Source: Bacteroidales bacterium
GTDB lineage: Bacteria; Bacteroidota; Bacteroidia; Bacteroidales; FEN-979
DNA: 64,000 nt
Reading direction: 5' to 3'
NCBI GenBank assembly: GCA_023229525.1
Contig: JALNZC010000007.1
Location: 62,001 to 126,000, forward strand
In this document: piece by piece, positions 53,404 to 62,142 of the stretch
Layout: every line of letters starts with the position of its first letter
Numbering within the stretch: the stretch's first letter is position 1
The notes under the pieces: generated by a model
What the model saw: only the letters and a program-made list of their open reading frames with translations
What the model was told of the DNA's origin: nothing
Databases searched by the model: none
Position numbers and translations under genes: made by a program

Positions 53404-55145
53404 TCCGAAAATTTTATATCCTTGATATTTAATTGCAGGTTTACTGAACCATTCCATTCGTTTTCTTCAACATGATAACATATGTTGAAGGGGATTTGTT
53501 TTTCAATCAGGTTGAAATGTTCCCCTTGCTGAAAAGCAATGGCGGAAAAGGGACCGCCGGGTATTTCCGGGTGAACAACGCATAATTTCAAATGGTTCTT
53601 CCCAACGACGCGTGATCCGCCGGCATCCACCACTCCCTGGGTCATGAATAAAGGCGCCATATTGCCGGGACCAAAAGGGGCAAATTGTTTTAAAACACCG
53701 TAGAACCTTGAATTTATGGCACTCAGGGGCAATTTTATATCAATTTCAACCACCGGGATCAGTTCGATTCCCTGAAGACGTTGCTGAACGATGGATTCAA
53801 ACCGCGTGCAAAAAGATGCAAGATGCTCAGGCTTCAATGATAATCCTGCTGCAAATTTATGACCACCGAAATGTTCAAGCAGGTCGCTGCAGGCATCAAC
53901 CGCTTCGTAAATGTCAAAATCCTTCACCGAACGGGCCGACCCGGTGATCAGTCCGTTGGAAAGCGTGAGTACGATAGTGGGACGGTAAAATGTTTCCGTG
54001 AGACGTGATGCTACAATACCGATGACACCCTTATGCCAGTCTGGATGAAAAATGACAGTTGAACGGGCCGATTTGAGATCTTCGTTAGCATTGATCATCC
54101 CGATGGCTTGCTGGGTAGCCAGTGCATCTAAGTTTTTTCGTTCGATATTGTTTGAATTGATCTGATCAGCTATTAATAGCGCTTCATTTAGATCCTGCGT
54201 GATCAATAATCTGACAGAATTTTTTCCGCTTTCGATACGTCCGGCAGCATTGATCCTTGGTCCGATCATAAAAACAAGATCGGTCACGGTCAATTCGCGG
54301 TTAAATACACATTCTCCATTTCCGTCGTCCTTTTTCAGCACACTGGCATAACGCAGAAGTGCTTCCAGTCCGGGACGCGGTCTGGAATTAATCAGGCGGA
54401 GCCCAAAATAAGCCAAAATCCGGTTTTCACCCGTAATATCAACAATATCGGAAGCAATGCTGATAACTACGAGATCGAGATACCGGATCAGGTTTTCGAA
54501 CGGAATCTTGTTTTTCTGCGCGTAAGCCTGAATCAGTTTGAACCCTATCCCGCACCCCGATAATTCTTTATATGGATATGGACAGTCGCTCCGCTTGGGA
54601 TCCAGGATTGCTAATGCCTCAGGAAGTTTTGGGCCGGGCCGGTGATGATCGCAGATGATAAAATCTATACCCTTGGTTTTGGCATAGGCCACTTTTTCCT
54701 CGGCTTTTATTCCGCAATCAAGGGCAATAATGAGTTTCACTCCCGTCTGATGGGCAAAATCAATACCCTTGATCGAAATTCCATAACCTTCGGTATACCG
54801 GTCGGGAATATAAAAATCAATCGACTCATGAAAACTATGAAGGAATGTATAAACCAGCGCAACTGCCGAAGTTCCGTCCACATCATAGTCACCGTATACA
54901 AGTATATTTTCCTTTTGAGTGATGGCCTGTTCAATTCGTCCGATGGCCTTGTCCATATCTTTCATCCGGAATGGATCGAAGAGATCCTTCAATGAGGGAC
55001 GAAAAAAGGTTTTAGCTTCATCAAGAGAGTTCACACCCCGCTGCACAAGCAAATTCGAAAGGTACAGGTCAATTCCCAACTCTTTAGCCAAATTCCCTAC
55101 TACCTCAGGTTTGCCCTGAGTTTTGAGTACCCAACTTTTTTGCAT
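53400..55145 (-). CDS. recJ: Single-stranded-DNA-specific exonuclease RecJ
   Basis: A 581-residue DHH-family nuclease that degrades single-stranded DNA 5' to 3' in recombination and repair. Metal-binding motifs are YGDYDVDGTSA (motif I), IALDCGIKA, CDHHRPGPKLP (the DHH) and, in the DHHA1 domain, HFGGHKFAAGLSL (the GGH). A C-terminal OB-like domain follows. Length is usual. It is convergent with pfkA and has no operon partner in this window. The start at 55145 gives the normal WVLKTQGKPEVV N-terminus. Confidence 0.95.
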   Translation of the reverse strand: MQKSWVLKTQGKPEVVGNLAKELGIDLYLSNLLVQRGVNSLDEAKTFFRPSLKDLFDPFRMKDMDKAIGRIEQAITQKENILVYGDYDVDGTSAVALVYTFLHSFHESIDFYIPDRYTEGYGISIKGIDFAHQTGVKLIIALDCGIKAEEKVAYAKTKGIDFIICDHHRPGPKLPEALAILDPKRSDCPYPYKELSGCGIGFKLIQAYAQKNKIPFENLIRYLDLVVISIASDIVDITGENRILAYFGLRLINSRPRPGLEALLRYASVLKKDDGNGECVFNRELTVTDLVFMIGPRINAAGRIESGKNSVRLLITQDLNEALLIADQINSNNIERKNLDALATQQAIGMINANEDLKSARSTVIFHPDWHKGVIGIVASRLTETFYRPTIVLTLSNGLITGSARSVKDFDIYEAVDACSDLLEHFGGHKFAAGLSLKPEHLASFCTRFESIVQQRLQGIELIPVVEIDIKLPLSAINSRFYGVLKQFAPFGPGNMAPLFMTQGVVDAGGSRVVGKNHLKLCVVHPEIPGGPFSAIAFQQGEHFNLIEKQIPFNICYHVEENEWNGSVNLQLNIKDIKFSD

Positions 55146-55229
55146 ATGTTTTTTTCCTCTGGTAAAGGTAGTATAAAAATCCCGATCCGGATTTTAATGA
55201 AAGAATATTTTCTATTTCAATAACCCGGA

Positions 55230-56690
55230 TTAAAACTCCGCATTTTTAGGTGTCCGGGGAAATGGAATTACATCGCGAATATTGGCCATTCCAGTTACAA
55301 ACAGAATCAATCGTTCAAAACCAAGTCCAAATCCAGCATGGGGTGCAGTTCCGAATTTCCTGGTGTCGAGATACCACCAAACATCTTTTTCGGGGATATT
55401 CATTTCATGAATCCGGTTCCTTAAAGCATCCAGGTTTTCTTCCCGTTGAGATCCACCGATGATCTCTCCGATTTTAGGGAATAACACATCCATCCCCCGA
55501 ACAGTCTTTCCATCGGGATTCTGCTTCATATAAAATGCTTTAATATCGCGGGGATAATCCGTAAGAATGACCGGCTTGCCAAAATGCTTTTCTACTAAAT
55601 ACCGCTCATGTTCCGCCTGCAGGTCCGCCCCCCAGTCAACCGGGAACTCAAAAGTTTGACCGGACGCCTGAAGGATTTCAATGGCCTGAGTATAGGTCAA
55701 ACGCTTAAACCGGCTGCTGACCACCCCCTTCAGACGATCGATCAGTTCGTTATCATACATTTTATTAAGAAATTCCAAATCGTCAGGACAATGATCCAGC
55801 GCGTATTGCATGAGATATTTCACAAAGTCCTCCGCCAGATCCATATTGTCATTGATATCATAAAATGCCATTTCGGGTTCAATCATCCAGAATTCAGCCA
55901 GATGCCGGGGTGTATTTGAATTCTCGGCACGGAATGTCGGTCCGAAAGTATATACAAGGGATAATGCCATTGCTCCCAATTCCGCTTCAAGCTGACCGCT
56001 AACGGTAAGTTTGGTCTCTTTTCCGAAGAAATCCTGCGTATAATCCAGGTGACCATCCGGAAGTAGCGGCGGATTTCTGTCATCCAGGGTTGTTACACGG
56101 AACATGGCGCCTGCGCCTTCCGCATCTGATCCGGTGATGATCGGGGTATGGATATAATAAAAACCATTATCGTTGAAATATTTATGAATCGCAAATGCCA
56201 TTGCATGACGGATGCGCAGCACCGCACCAAAAGTATTGGTACGGGGTCGAAGATGGGCAATCTCGCGAAGGAATTCCAACCCGTGCCCCTTCTTCTGTAA
56301 CGGATAGGATTCCGGATCGGCCGTTCCATATATTTCAATATGATTTGCCCGGATCTCCACGCTTTGACCCTGACCCACCGATTCAACCAGTATCCCCTTT
56401 ACCGCAATACAACTTCCTGTTGTAACCGGTTTCAGATAGTTAATGATTGTATTATATGATTCAGGGTCAAGGCTATTATCTAATGTGTTTTGACTGAACA
56501 GATTTTTTTCCAAAACGAAATAATCTGCAAAAATCTGAATGCTTTTAACGGTTGATCCATCATTTAATTCAATGAACGCAAAGTTTTTCTTTTCACGTTT
56601 TGTCCGTACCCATCCTTTGACCAACAATTCTATCCCGAAATCCTTTGATTTCAGCAAATCTGCAATCTTCGATCTTCTTCTATGTTCCAT
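55230..56690 (-). CDS. asnS: Asparaginyl-tRNA synthetase
   Basis: A 486-residue class II aminoacyl-tRNA synthetase with an N-terminal OB anticodon-binding domain (VKGWVRTKREKKNFAFIELNDG) and the catalytic core: TFRAENSNTPRHLAEFWMIEPE (motif 2) and GLGFERLILFVTGMANIRDVIP (motif 3), quoted in part. Its distinction from AspS rests on the motif 2 context and the insertion pattern typical of bacterial AsnS. It is transcribed alone from a promoter at 56781 and diverges from the plus-strand gene at 56857. Confidence 0.95.
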   Translation of the reverse strand: MEHRRRSKIADLLKSKDFGIELLVKGWVRTKREKKNFAFIELNDGSTVKSIQIFADYFVLEKNLFSQNTLDNSLDPESYNTIINYLKPVTTGSCIAVKGILVESVGQGQSVEIRANHIEIYGTADPESYPLQKKGHGLEFLREIAHLRPRTNTFGAVLRIRHAMAFAIHKYFNDNGFYYIHTPIITGSDAEGAGAMFRVTTLDDRNPPLLPDGHLDYTQDFFGKETKLTVSGQLEAELGAMALSLVYTFGPTFRAENSNTPRHLAEFWMIEPEMAFYDINDNMDLAEDFVKYLMQYALDHCPDDLEFLNKMYDNELIDRLKGVVSSRFKRLTYTQAIEILQASGQTFEFPVDWGADLQAEHERYLVEKHFGKPVILTDYPRDIKAFYMKQNPDGKTVRGMDVLFPKIGEIIGGSQREENLDALRNRIHEMNIPEKDVWWYLDTRKFGTAPHAGFGLGFERLILFVTGMANIRDVIPFPRTPKNAEF

Positions 56691-56780
56691 ACTGCCAAAT
56701 ACTGATGCTCCATTTGATGCATGGAGTCATTATTGAATATAAAATTTTTTTTATTGGAAACCGTGTTCTGTTTCTTCGTG

Positions 56781-56812
56781 CAAAAATACGGCAATTACCG
56801 CTTCTTCCCAAA
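56781..56812 (-). promoter_or_regulatory. Promoter TTTG-N20-TATTTTTG for asnS
   Basis: On the minus strand TTTG (56812-56809), 20 bp, then TATTTTTG (56788-56781), with the asnS ATG 90 bp downstream. A good match to the Bacteroidota -33/-7 pattern. Confidence 0.65.
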
Positions 56813-56856
56813 TTGATTTTTTGTTACTTTTACCCTTCAAAAACATCATTCATATT

Positions 56857-57342
56857 ATGCAGGAAGAATCCACGAAAAATATTCCTCCCTGGGCACACCG
56901 GATCGATGAGTACGGAAAACGAAGATGGCGCCGGGAGAAGCCATGGAATAAACGCCGTGGCGAGTACATCGGAAACCTCATTTTTAACCTGATCTTCCTG
57001 TGGATTGTCAACAAGATTCCCGACTGGAATCCCGGGTTTATCCGCGAAAATTACAATGTGGTGTTGTGGATATTGAATGTGAACATACTTATTCAGATCG
57101 GGGGAAATGCATTGATGCTTCTCATAGATCATCCCGTTATCCGGTATTTATCGCGCATTATTATGGAAGCCGCCGGTTTCCTGACTCTGATAGTATTGTT
57201 TTACATCTTTCCTTTTGATTTTTCCAAATTTCATGGTTTATTCTGGCTCGACTGGTTCATTCCTATCGTGCTCATTATCGGTATGGTTATATCAGCACTT
57301 AAGGTATTCACAAATCTGTGGAAACTGATTTTCTGGAGATAA
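56857..57342 (+). CDS. Small integral-membrane protein, unknown function
   Basis: A 161-residue protein with a charged N-terminus (residues 1-40, rich in Arg and Lys) and four hydrophobic segments (from about NLIFNLIFLWIV to the end). The start at 56857 (MQEESTKNIPPW) is used; upstream codons lie in the divergent promoter region. Gene context, 9 bp before the DAHP synthase gene, suggests co-transcription but not function. I do not recognise a named family. Not a transporter or enzyme by any visible motif. Confidence 0.7.
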   Translation: MQEESTKNIPPWAHRIDEYGKRRWRREKPWNKRRGEYIGNLIFNLIFLWIVNKIPDWNPGFIRENYNVVLWILNVNILIQIGGNALMLLIDHPVIRYLSRIIMEAAGFLTLIVLFYIFPFDFSKFHGLFWLDWFIPIVLIIGMVISALKVFTNLWKLIFWR

Positions 57343-57351
57343 TTTCCCTGT

Positions 57352-58512
57352 ATGACCGAGACGTTCGACATCTTACCTCTTCAGGACTGGCTGACCTTCC
57401 CTGATCTTCCATTCATCATTGCAGGGCCATGCAGCGCTGAAAGTGAAAGCCAGGTGATGAGTACTGCTATCGAACTGGCTAAAATATCCCAGGTAAGGGT
57501 CTTTCGAGCTGGCATCTGGAAACCACGTACCAGGCCAGGTGATTTCGAAGGGGTGGGTAAAAAGGGATTGAAATGGCTTCAAAAAGTGAAACAGGAAACC
57601 GGACTGCTTCTTACTGTAGAAGTGGCTAATCCGGTGCATGTGCGCGAAGCTCTTGATCATGGTATAGACATACTCTGGATTGGCGCCCGTACTGTGGTAA
57701 ATCCGTTTTCGATTCAGGAAATTGGTGAGACTATCGGAAAAGCTGATGTTCCCGTAATGGTGAAAAACCCTCTTAATCCGGACCTGAAAACCTGGTTAGG
57801 TGCAATCGAACGGTTGAACCAGATGGGTATAAAAAAATTGGTTGCCGTTCATCGGGGTTTTTCATTTTTCAACCGGTCTCCCTATCGCAACGCACCCATG
57901 TGGGAAATTCCGATTGAATTGAAGAGGCTTTGTCCTGAAATACCGATTTTTGTCGATCCCAGTCATATTTGTGGCAATTATGAATTGATCCTGCCAACCA
58001 TTCAAAAAGCGCTCGATCTGGAAATGAACGGGTTAATGATCGAGACACATATTGATCCTTCAAAAGCATTGACCGATAAGAACCAGCAGATCACTCCTAT
58101 CCAGTTGAAAGAAATGTTGGGAAAACTTATCCTGCGTCGTGAATCGGGAGGATTTGAATTTGAACAAAAGCTGGAAGAGCTTCGTTCTGAAATAGATAAA
58201 CTTGACGAAGAACTGATTGATATCCTGGCAAGGAGGATGTCGGTGGTCGAGGAAATCGGTAAATATAAACAGGCTAACAAGATCACCATCCTTCAGCTTA
58301 AACGATGGAACTATTTGATCCGTGACCGGATTGAAACAGGGATCAGGATGGGCCTTAGCCGTGAATTTATACTCAGATTACTGGAATCGGTACATGAAGA
58401 AGGCATTCAGCGTCAGATCGATGTCATGAACCGGGAAGACGAAGGACGAAGGACGAAGGACGAGGGACGAAGGACGAAGGATGAGGGACGAGGGACGAGG
58501 GACGAAGGATGA
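57352..58512 (+). CDS. aroG: Fused DAHP synthase and chorismate mutase, with repeat-derived tail
   Basis: A 386-residue bifunctional enzyme for aromatic amino-acid synthesis. The DAHP synthase part (1-265) has AGPCSAESESQV, FRAGIWKPRTRPGDFEG and VAVHRGFSFF. The chorismate mutase part (275-365) has the AroQ helix LRSEIDKLDEELIDILARRM. The fusion order is the one usual in Bacteroidota. The last ~25 residues (REDEGRRTKDEGRRTKDEG...) come from a GGACGAA array that also supplies the TGA stop codon. The tail is charged and unlikely to be structural. Gene symbol by similarity of the synthase part. Confidence 0.93.
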   Translation: MTETFDILPLQDWLTFPDLPFIIAGPCSAESESQVMSTAIELAKISQVRVFRAGIWKPRTRPGDFEGVGKKGLKWLQKVKQETGLLLTVEVANPVHVREALDHGIDILWIGARTVVNPFSIQEIGETIGKADVPVMVKNPLNPDLKTWLGAIERLNQMGIKKLVAVHRGFSFFNRSPYRNAPMWEIPIELKRLCPEIPIFVDPSHICGNYELILPTIQKALDLEMNGLMIETHIDPSKALTDKNQQITPIQLKEMLGKLILRRESGGFEFEQKLEELRSEIDKLDEELIDILARRMSVVEEIGKYKQANKITILQLKRWNYLIRDRIETGIRMGLSREFILRLLESVHEEGIQRQIDVMNREDEGRRTKDEGRRTKDEGRGTRDEG

Positions 58513-58530
58513 GGGACGAGGGACGAGGGC
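58435..58530. repeat. Heptamer array (GGACGAA/GGACGAG units) forming the end of aroG
   Basis: About 13 imperfect 7-bp units. The first ~70 bp are translated; the stop codon arises within a GGATGAG unit at 58510. Confidence 0.92.
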
Positions 58531-58533
58531 GGG

Positions 58534-59445
58534 TTATAACCATTTCCGCAATTTGAAATAAATAAACATACCCAGTGCAATCAGTATCATAACACCGAAA
58601 ACAATGGTAAAAGAGAAGGGATGATCCTGGATGGGAAGTTTAATATTCATTCCGTACAGACTGGCAATAAAGGTGAGGGGAAGCAAAATCGAAGAAATCA
58701 AGGTAAGAATTTTTATTACTTCATTGGTTTTGTTGACCTGCAGGGAATCAAAGGTCATTGAATAGCCTTTGATCAATTCTCCGTCATCCTCGACCATATC
58801 CCAGATTTTTTGATAATAATCCATGATGTTGCCCCAATAATCTTCCATATTGTCGGCGAATCCGGTAATGGTGCCACTTTGAAGTTTGTTAAACAACATC
58901 ATTTGTGGTTTGAACATGGTATTTAGGAGGATGACATTTTTACGTGTTATGGATATTTTTTCGATGGCAGGCTCGGCTTTTTGCTTGAAAAGCGCCTTTC
59001 CGCATTCATCCACATCTTTGTCCACCTGTTCTACCAATTTTTGAATTTCCGTCATTACCTGGTGCAGTATCTGATATAGCAAAGTATCGCTGCTTCCAGC
59101 CTCAATACGACCATTGGTTTGAGTTTTTACTTTCTCCCTGTCGAATATTTCTTTGATCATCCAGTGGGATTTCCCGATACTGATTAAAAAATCCTTACCC
59201 CAGAAAAATTTGATTTCACGGATTTCAATGAATTGCCGGGTCACATTGAATGCCGGAAAATGAAGGATGACAAAATGATAATTGTCATAAATATCGATCT
59301 TGGGGCGAAGGTTGACCTCTGACCGGCAATCTTCCAGGTCAAGCGGATGAAAATGATAATGTTCTCCCAAGGCCTGAAGTTCTTCCTCCGTAGGTCTTAC
59401 AACGTGTAACCAACGCAGCGTCCCAAATTTTATGGTTTCAATCAT
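58534..59445 (-). CDS. corA: CorA-type magnesium/divalent-cation channel
   Basis: A 303-residue protein with a long cytoplasmic domain (residues 1-240) and two C-terminal membrane helices. The selectivity motif is SLYGMNIKLP (GMN) after the first helix, and the C-terminus is basic (YFKLRKWL). The family forms a pentameric inner-membrane Mg2+ channel. It is three bases downstream of gldD and so probably co-transcribed with ssb-gldD. An Nramp-type transporter and its MgtE_N partner lie 1.4 kb upstream, so Mg handling is a theme here. Confidence 0.93.
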   Translation of the reverse strand: MIETIKFGTLRWLHVVRPTEEELQALGEHYHFHPLDLEDCRSEVNLRPKIDIYDNYHFVILHFPAFNVTRQFIEIREIKFFWGKDFLISIGKSHWMIKEIFDREKVKTQTNGRIEAGSSDTLLYQILHQVMTEIQKLVEQVDKDVDECGKALFKQKAEPAIEKISITRKNVILLNTMFKPQMMLFNKLQSGTITGFADNMEDYWGNIMDYYQKIWDMVEDDGELIKGYSMTFDSLQVNKTNEVIKILTLISSILLPLTFIASLYGMNIKLPIQDHPFSFTIVFGVMILIALGMFIYFKLRKWL

Positions 59446-59448
59446 ATA

Positions 59449-60024
59449 TTATTTTTTCCATCGGAAAGTAGTGATCATGTGGTCAATTTCGCCTTTTAAA
59501 AAACCGATGACCGGGGCCAGGGAATCGTTGTTGGGGATAAGATTGAAATAAAGCGCCCCGCGAAGGAATTTAGTCAGGCTGTCTGTTACGTAAAACTGGT
59601 AGGCGGATGCAGCATCAGATCCACGGATCTCATAAACCAAACCGAAAACCCTATGCTCCGGATCGTTAAATTCGCGCTGGGTGATGGAATTGGCTTTCGG
59701 AATATGCTTGTTAACCAGGGTTCGGGCATCCTCAAGATATTCAGGCAGGTTTCCCCGGATCACTTTATAACTCAAATGAAGAGTAGCATTAAAAGGACTG
59801 TACCGGACATTTATCCAGTAAGGTTCGGTCATCTTGCTGTTGTCGGGAACAATAGTGGCATAAACCGGATATTCAAACGAATAGGGGTATGTTGTATCAA
59901 ATGACCGGTACTGATGCTGTGGTAAATCAATACGGAAATATCCGCGCGGCTTGGGAGTATAATCGGAGCCACAGGCGCATGTCAGAAAAAGAACCACTGC
60001 AAAAAATGCAAATGGAAATTTCAT
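59449..60024 (-). CDS. gldD: Gliding-motility lipoprotein GldD
   Basis: A 191-residue lipoprotein with a signal ending FLTCACGS. GldD markers are YTPKPRGYFRIDLPQHQYR at the N-terminus and the late TDSLTKFLRGALYFN segment. In Flavobacterium, GldD is needed for gliding and for T9SS function; T9SS cargo is abundant in this window. In many Bacteroidota the order is mutY-ssb-gldE-gldD. Here ssb is upstream as expected but gldE is not between them; an octamer array occupies the gap. Three bases before corA. Confidence 0.93.
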   Translation of the reverse strand: MKFPFAFFAVVLFLTCACGSDYTPKPRGYFRIDLPQHQYRSFDTTYPYSFEYPVYATIVPDNSKMTEPYWINVRYSPFNATLHLSYKVIRGNLPEYLEDARTLVNKHIPKANSITQREFNDPEHRVFGLVYEIRGSDAASAYQFYVTDSLTKFLRGALYFNLIPNNDSLAPVIGFLKGEIDHMITTFRWKK

Positions 60025-60039
60025 CAGGGAAAAAATTCA

Positions 60040-60147
60040 GTTATTGAGTTATTGAGTTAGTGAGTTAGTGAGTTAGTGAGTTGGCGAGTTCACCATCTCA
60101 CCATCTCACCATTTCACCATCTCACCATCTCACCATCTCACCATCTC
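60040..60147. repeat. Octamer arrays in inverted arrangement (GTTAGTGA / TCACCATC)
   Basis: Six GTTAGTGA-type units followed by seven or eight TCACCATC-type units. The second set is roughly the complement of the first, so the region can fold into a long imperfect hairpin. It fills the ssb-gldD gap, where gldE is usually found. Confidence 0.9.
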
Positions 60148-60148
60148 C

Positions 60149-60580
60149 TTAAAAGGGCAGATCATCTTCCGGTGCATTCAGTATCGGTGTGTCTTCTTTT
60201 ATACTTTCATTTACCGGCGAGATTCCACTATTTTCCTCACGGCGTGGGCCACCACCCAGCATCTGCATTGAATCACCGAGTATCTCATAGATAAATTTTT
60301 TCTGTCCCTCCTTATCCTCATACTCGCGCTTCCGAATGCGGCCTTCGACATAAATTGTATTGCCTTTTTTAAGAAACCGTTCTACTACATCTGCCAGCCC
60401 TCGCCACATGACTATATTATGCCACTCGGTGTGCTGGATTTTTTCACCATCTTTACCCTTATAGACTTCAGTTGTGGCCAATGTAAAGGCGGCCTTTTTT
60501 ACTCCGTTTTCGAAATTCTGAATCTCTGGATCCCGACCCAGATTACCGATCAAAATTACTTTGTTGACTCCGGTTGCCAT
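60149..60580 (-). CDS. ssb: Single-stranded DNA-binding protein
   Basis: A 143-residue SSB. The OB-fold holds VNKVILIGNLGRDPEIQ, WHNIVMWRGLADVVERFLKKG and YVEGRIRKREYEDKEGQKK, and the acidic C-terminal tip is EDDLPF, the docking site for partner proteins. The start at 60580 (MATGVNKV) is the usual one; an upstream ATG at 60616 would overlap the -7 box at 60614. Cytoplasmic, binds single-stranded DNA in replication and repair. Neighbouring gldD and mutY are its usual companions in this phylum. Confidence 0.95.
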   Translation of the reverse strand: MATGVNKVILIGNLGRDPEIQNFENGVKKAAFTLATTEVYKGKDGEKIQHTEWHNIVMWRGLADVVERFLKKGNTIYVEGRIRKREYEDKEGQKKFIYEILGDSMQMLGGGPRREENSGISPVNESIKEDTPILNAPEDDLPF

Positions 60581-60613
60581 TTTTTTTGAATTTAATGTTA
60601 AAAACTCCGTGAA

Positions 60614-60621
60614 CAAAAATA
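60614..60621 (-). promoter_or_regulatory. -7 box TATTTTTG for ssb
   Basis: CAAAAATA on the plus strand, 33 bp before the ssb ATG. Fits TAnnTTTG; no -33 TTTG at the usual distance. Confidence 0.45.
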
Positions 60622-60747
60622 CGATATTTAATGCTTAATCGGGGAAAATGGCAAAAGGTAATACACTCTTTGCATATTTTTTTTAGTGGTACAAATTACA
60701 AAACATGAGATTACTCAGGAATAAGTGAATCAATATAAAAGTAATTG

Positions 60748-60841
60748 AAGATTCCACGCGGTATGCCAAAGGGAATCTTTGATTCTTGAAGTTATAATTC
60801 CTGCTCGCTAACCCCGCCGCATAGCAGTTGGGAATATGCGG
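60748..60841. repeat. Two intergenic inverted repeats between ssb and the Nramp gene
   Basis: AAGATTCC (60748-60755) pairs with GGAATCTT (60772-60779), and CCGCATA (60817-60823) pairs with TATGCGG (60835-60841). They lie just past the end of the Nramp gene and may act as its terminator or as a mobile hairpin element; no T run follows. Confidence 0.5.
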
Positions 60842-60869
60842 GCAAGGATTCAGTAGATTCAAAAACGAT

Positions 60870-62126
60870 CTATAAAATTCTTTTAAAGATTGGTAATAAT
60901 ATCAGCGTTGCTGATAACCCTACCAGTATTACCACAGTGCTCCATCCGATTAAGTTGGTAATGGGTTTATTTACATATTCCCCCATGATCTTCCGATTGT
61001 TTACCAGCAGGATCATGCAGACCAGAACTACCGGTAGCAAGATGCCGTTAATGATCTGCGACCAGAGGGTTATCGCTATCAGCGGTGCATTGGGTATCAT
61101 AATGATAAAAGCGCCAAGTATGATGATCCCGGTATACAGGATAAAAAATTCAGGCGCTTCTTTCCATTTCTTGTCTATCCCGGCTTCGAATCCAAATGCC
61201 TCACAAACATAAAACGCAGTTGCCAATGGAAGAATGGTGGCGGAAAACACAGAAGCGATAAAAAGTCCGAAAGCGAAGACATGTGATGATAAAGCGCCTG
61301 CCAGTGGTTCCAGCGCCATAGCCGCATCTTTTGCTTCATTGATGGTGATTCCCTTAACATGCAGTGTAGAAGCACACGCAACAATAATGAAGAAGGCGAC
61401 GACTACTGTTGCCGTGCAACCCACTATGATATCGATTAAGGTATATTTATATTGTCGGATTTTGAGGCCTTTTTCAATCACTGATGACTGCATATAGAAT
61501 TGCATCCATGGGGCAATGGTGGTACCGATAATTCCAATTATGACTTCCATCGACTTCTCATTGAAATCCATTTGCGGTCGCACAATGGACAGGCCTATCG
61601 CTTTCCAGTCAGGGTTTCCCATCAGCGCTGAAACAACATACATCAGTAAGGAAACACTGAATATTAAGAAAATACGCTCGGTAATTTTATAATTTCCCTT
61701 TACAACCAGGAACCAAACCATAAAAGCTACGATGGGCACAGAAATGTATTTACTGATACTAAAGACCTCCATACTTCCGGCAACACCTGCGAATTCGGTT
61801 GTGGTGTTCCCGATATCTGCCAGCAAAAGACCGATAAAGATGAAAAAGGTGACTTTAACCCCTGCGTTCTCCCGGATTAGATCGGCAAGTCCTTTGCCTG
61901 TTACAATCCCCATTCGGGCATTCATCTCCTGAATGATCACAAGAACAATAAAAGAAGGGATCAGGGTCCAGAGCAACTTGTAACCATAAATAGCGCCTGC
62001 CACTGAGTATGTCGTTATTCCACCGGCATCATTATCGACACTGCCGGTGATGATACCCGGACCAAGAATTGCAAGGAAGAATGCAATATTTTTCCAGATT
62101 GTTTTCCGCCTGGTTGCAAAAGCCAT
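60870..62126 (-). CDS. Nramp-family divalent-metal transporter with altered metal site
   Basis: A 418-residue transporter with about 11 membrane helices. GPGIITGSVDNDAGG in helix 1 aligns with the canonical GPG...DPGN, giving DAGG (Asp kept, Pro and Asn lost). In helix 6 IAPWMQFYMQSS stands where MPHN is usual, so the Met ligand is replaced by Ala. Loss of that soft ligand is a feature of Nramp-related magnesium transporters, so Mg2+ is a real possibility. It sits 16 bp downstream of a soluble PRC-barrel/MgtE_N/CBS protein. Transition-metal transport cannot be ruled out. Confidence 0.9.
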   Translation of the reverse strand: MAFATRRKTIWKNIAFFLAILGPGIITGSVDNDAGGITTYSVAGAIYGYKLLWTLIPSFIVLVIIQEMNARMGIVTGKGLADLIRENAGVKVTFFIFIGLLLADIGNTTTEFAGVAGSMEVFSISKYISVPIVAFMVWFLVVKGNYKITERIFLIFSVSLLMYVVSALMGNPDWKAIGLSIVRPQMDFNEKSMEVIIGIIGTTIAPWMQFYMQSSVIEKGLKIRQYKYTLIDIIVGCTATVVVAFFIIVACASTLHVKGITINEAKDAAMALEPLAGALSSHVFAFGLFIASVFSATILPLATAFYVCEAFGFEAGIDKKWKEAPEFFILYTGIIILGAFIIMIPNAPLIAITLWSQIINGILLPVVLVCMILLVNNRKIMGEYVNKPITNLIGWSTVVILVGLSATLILLPIFKRIL

Positions 62127-62142
62127 GTGAATTCTCCCCTTT

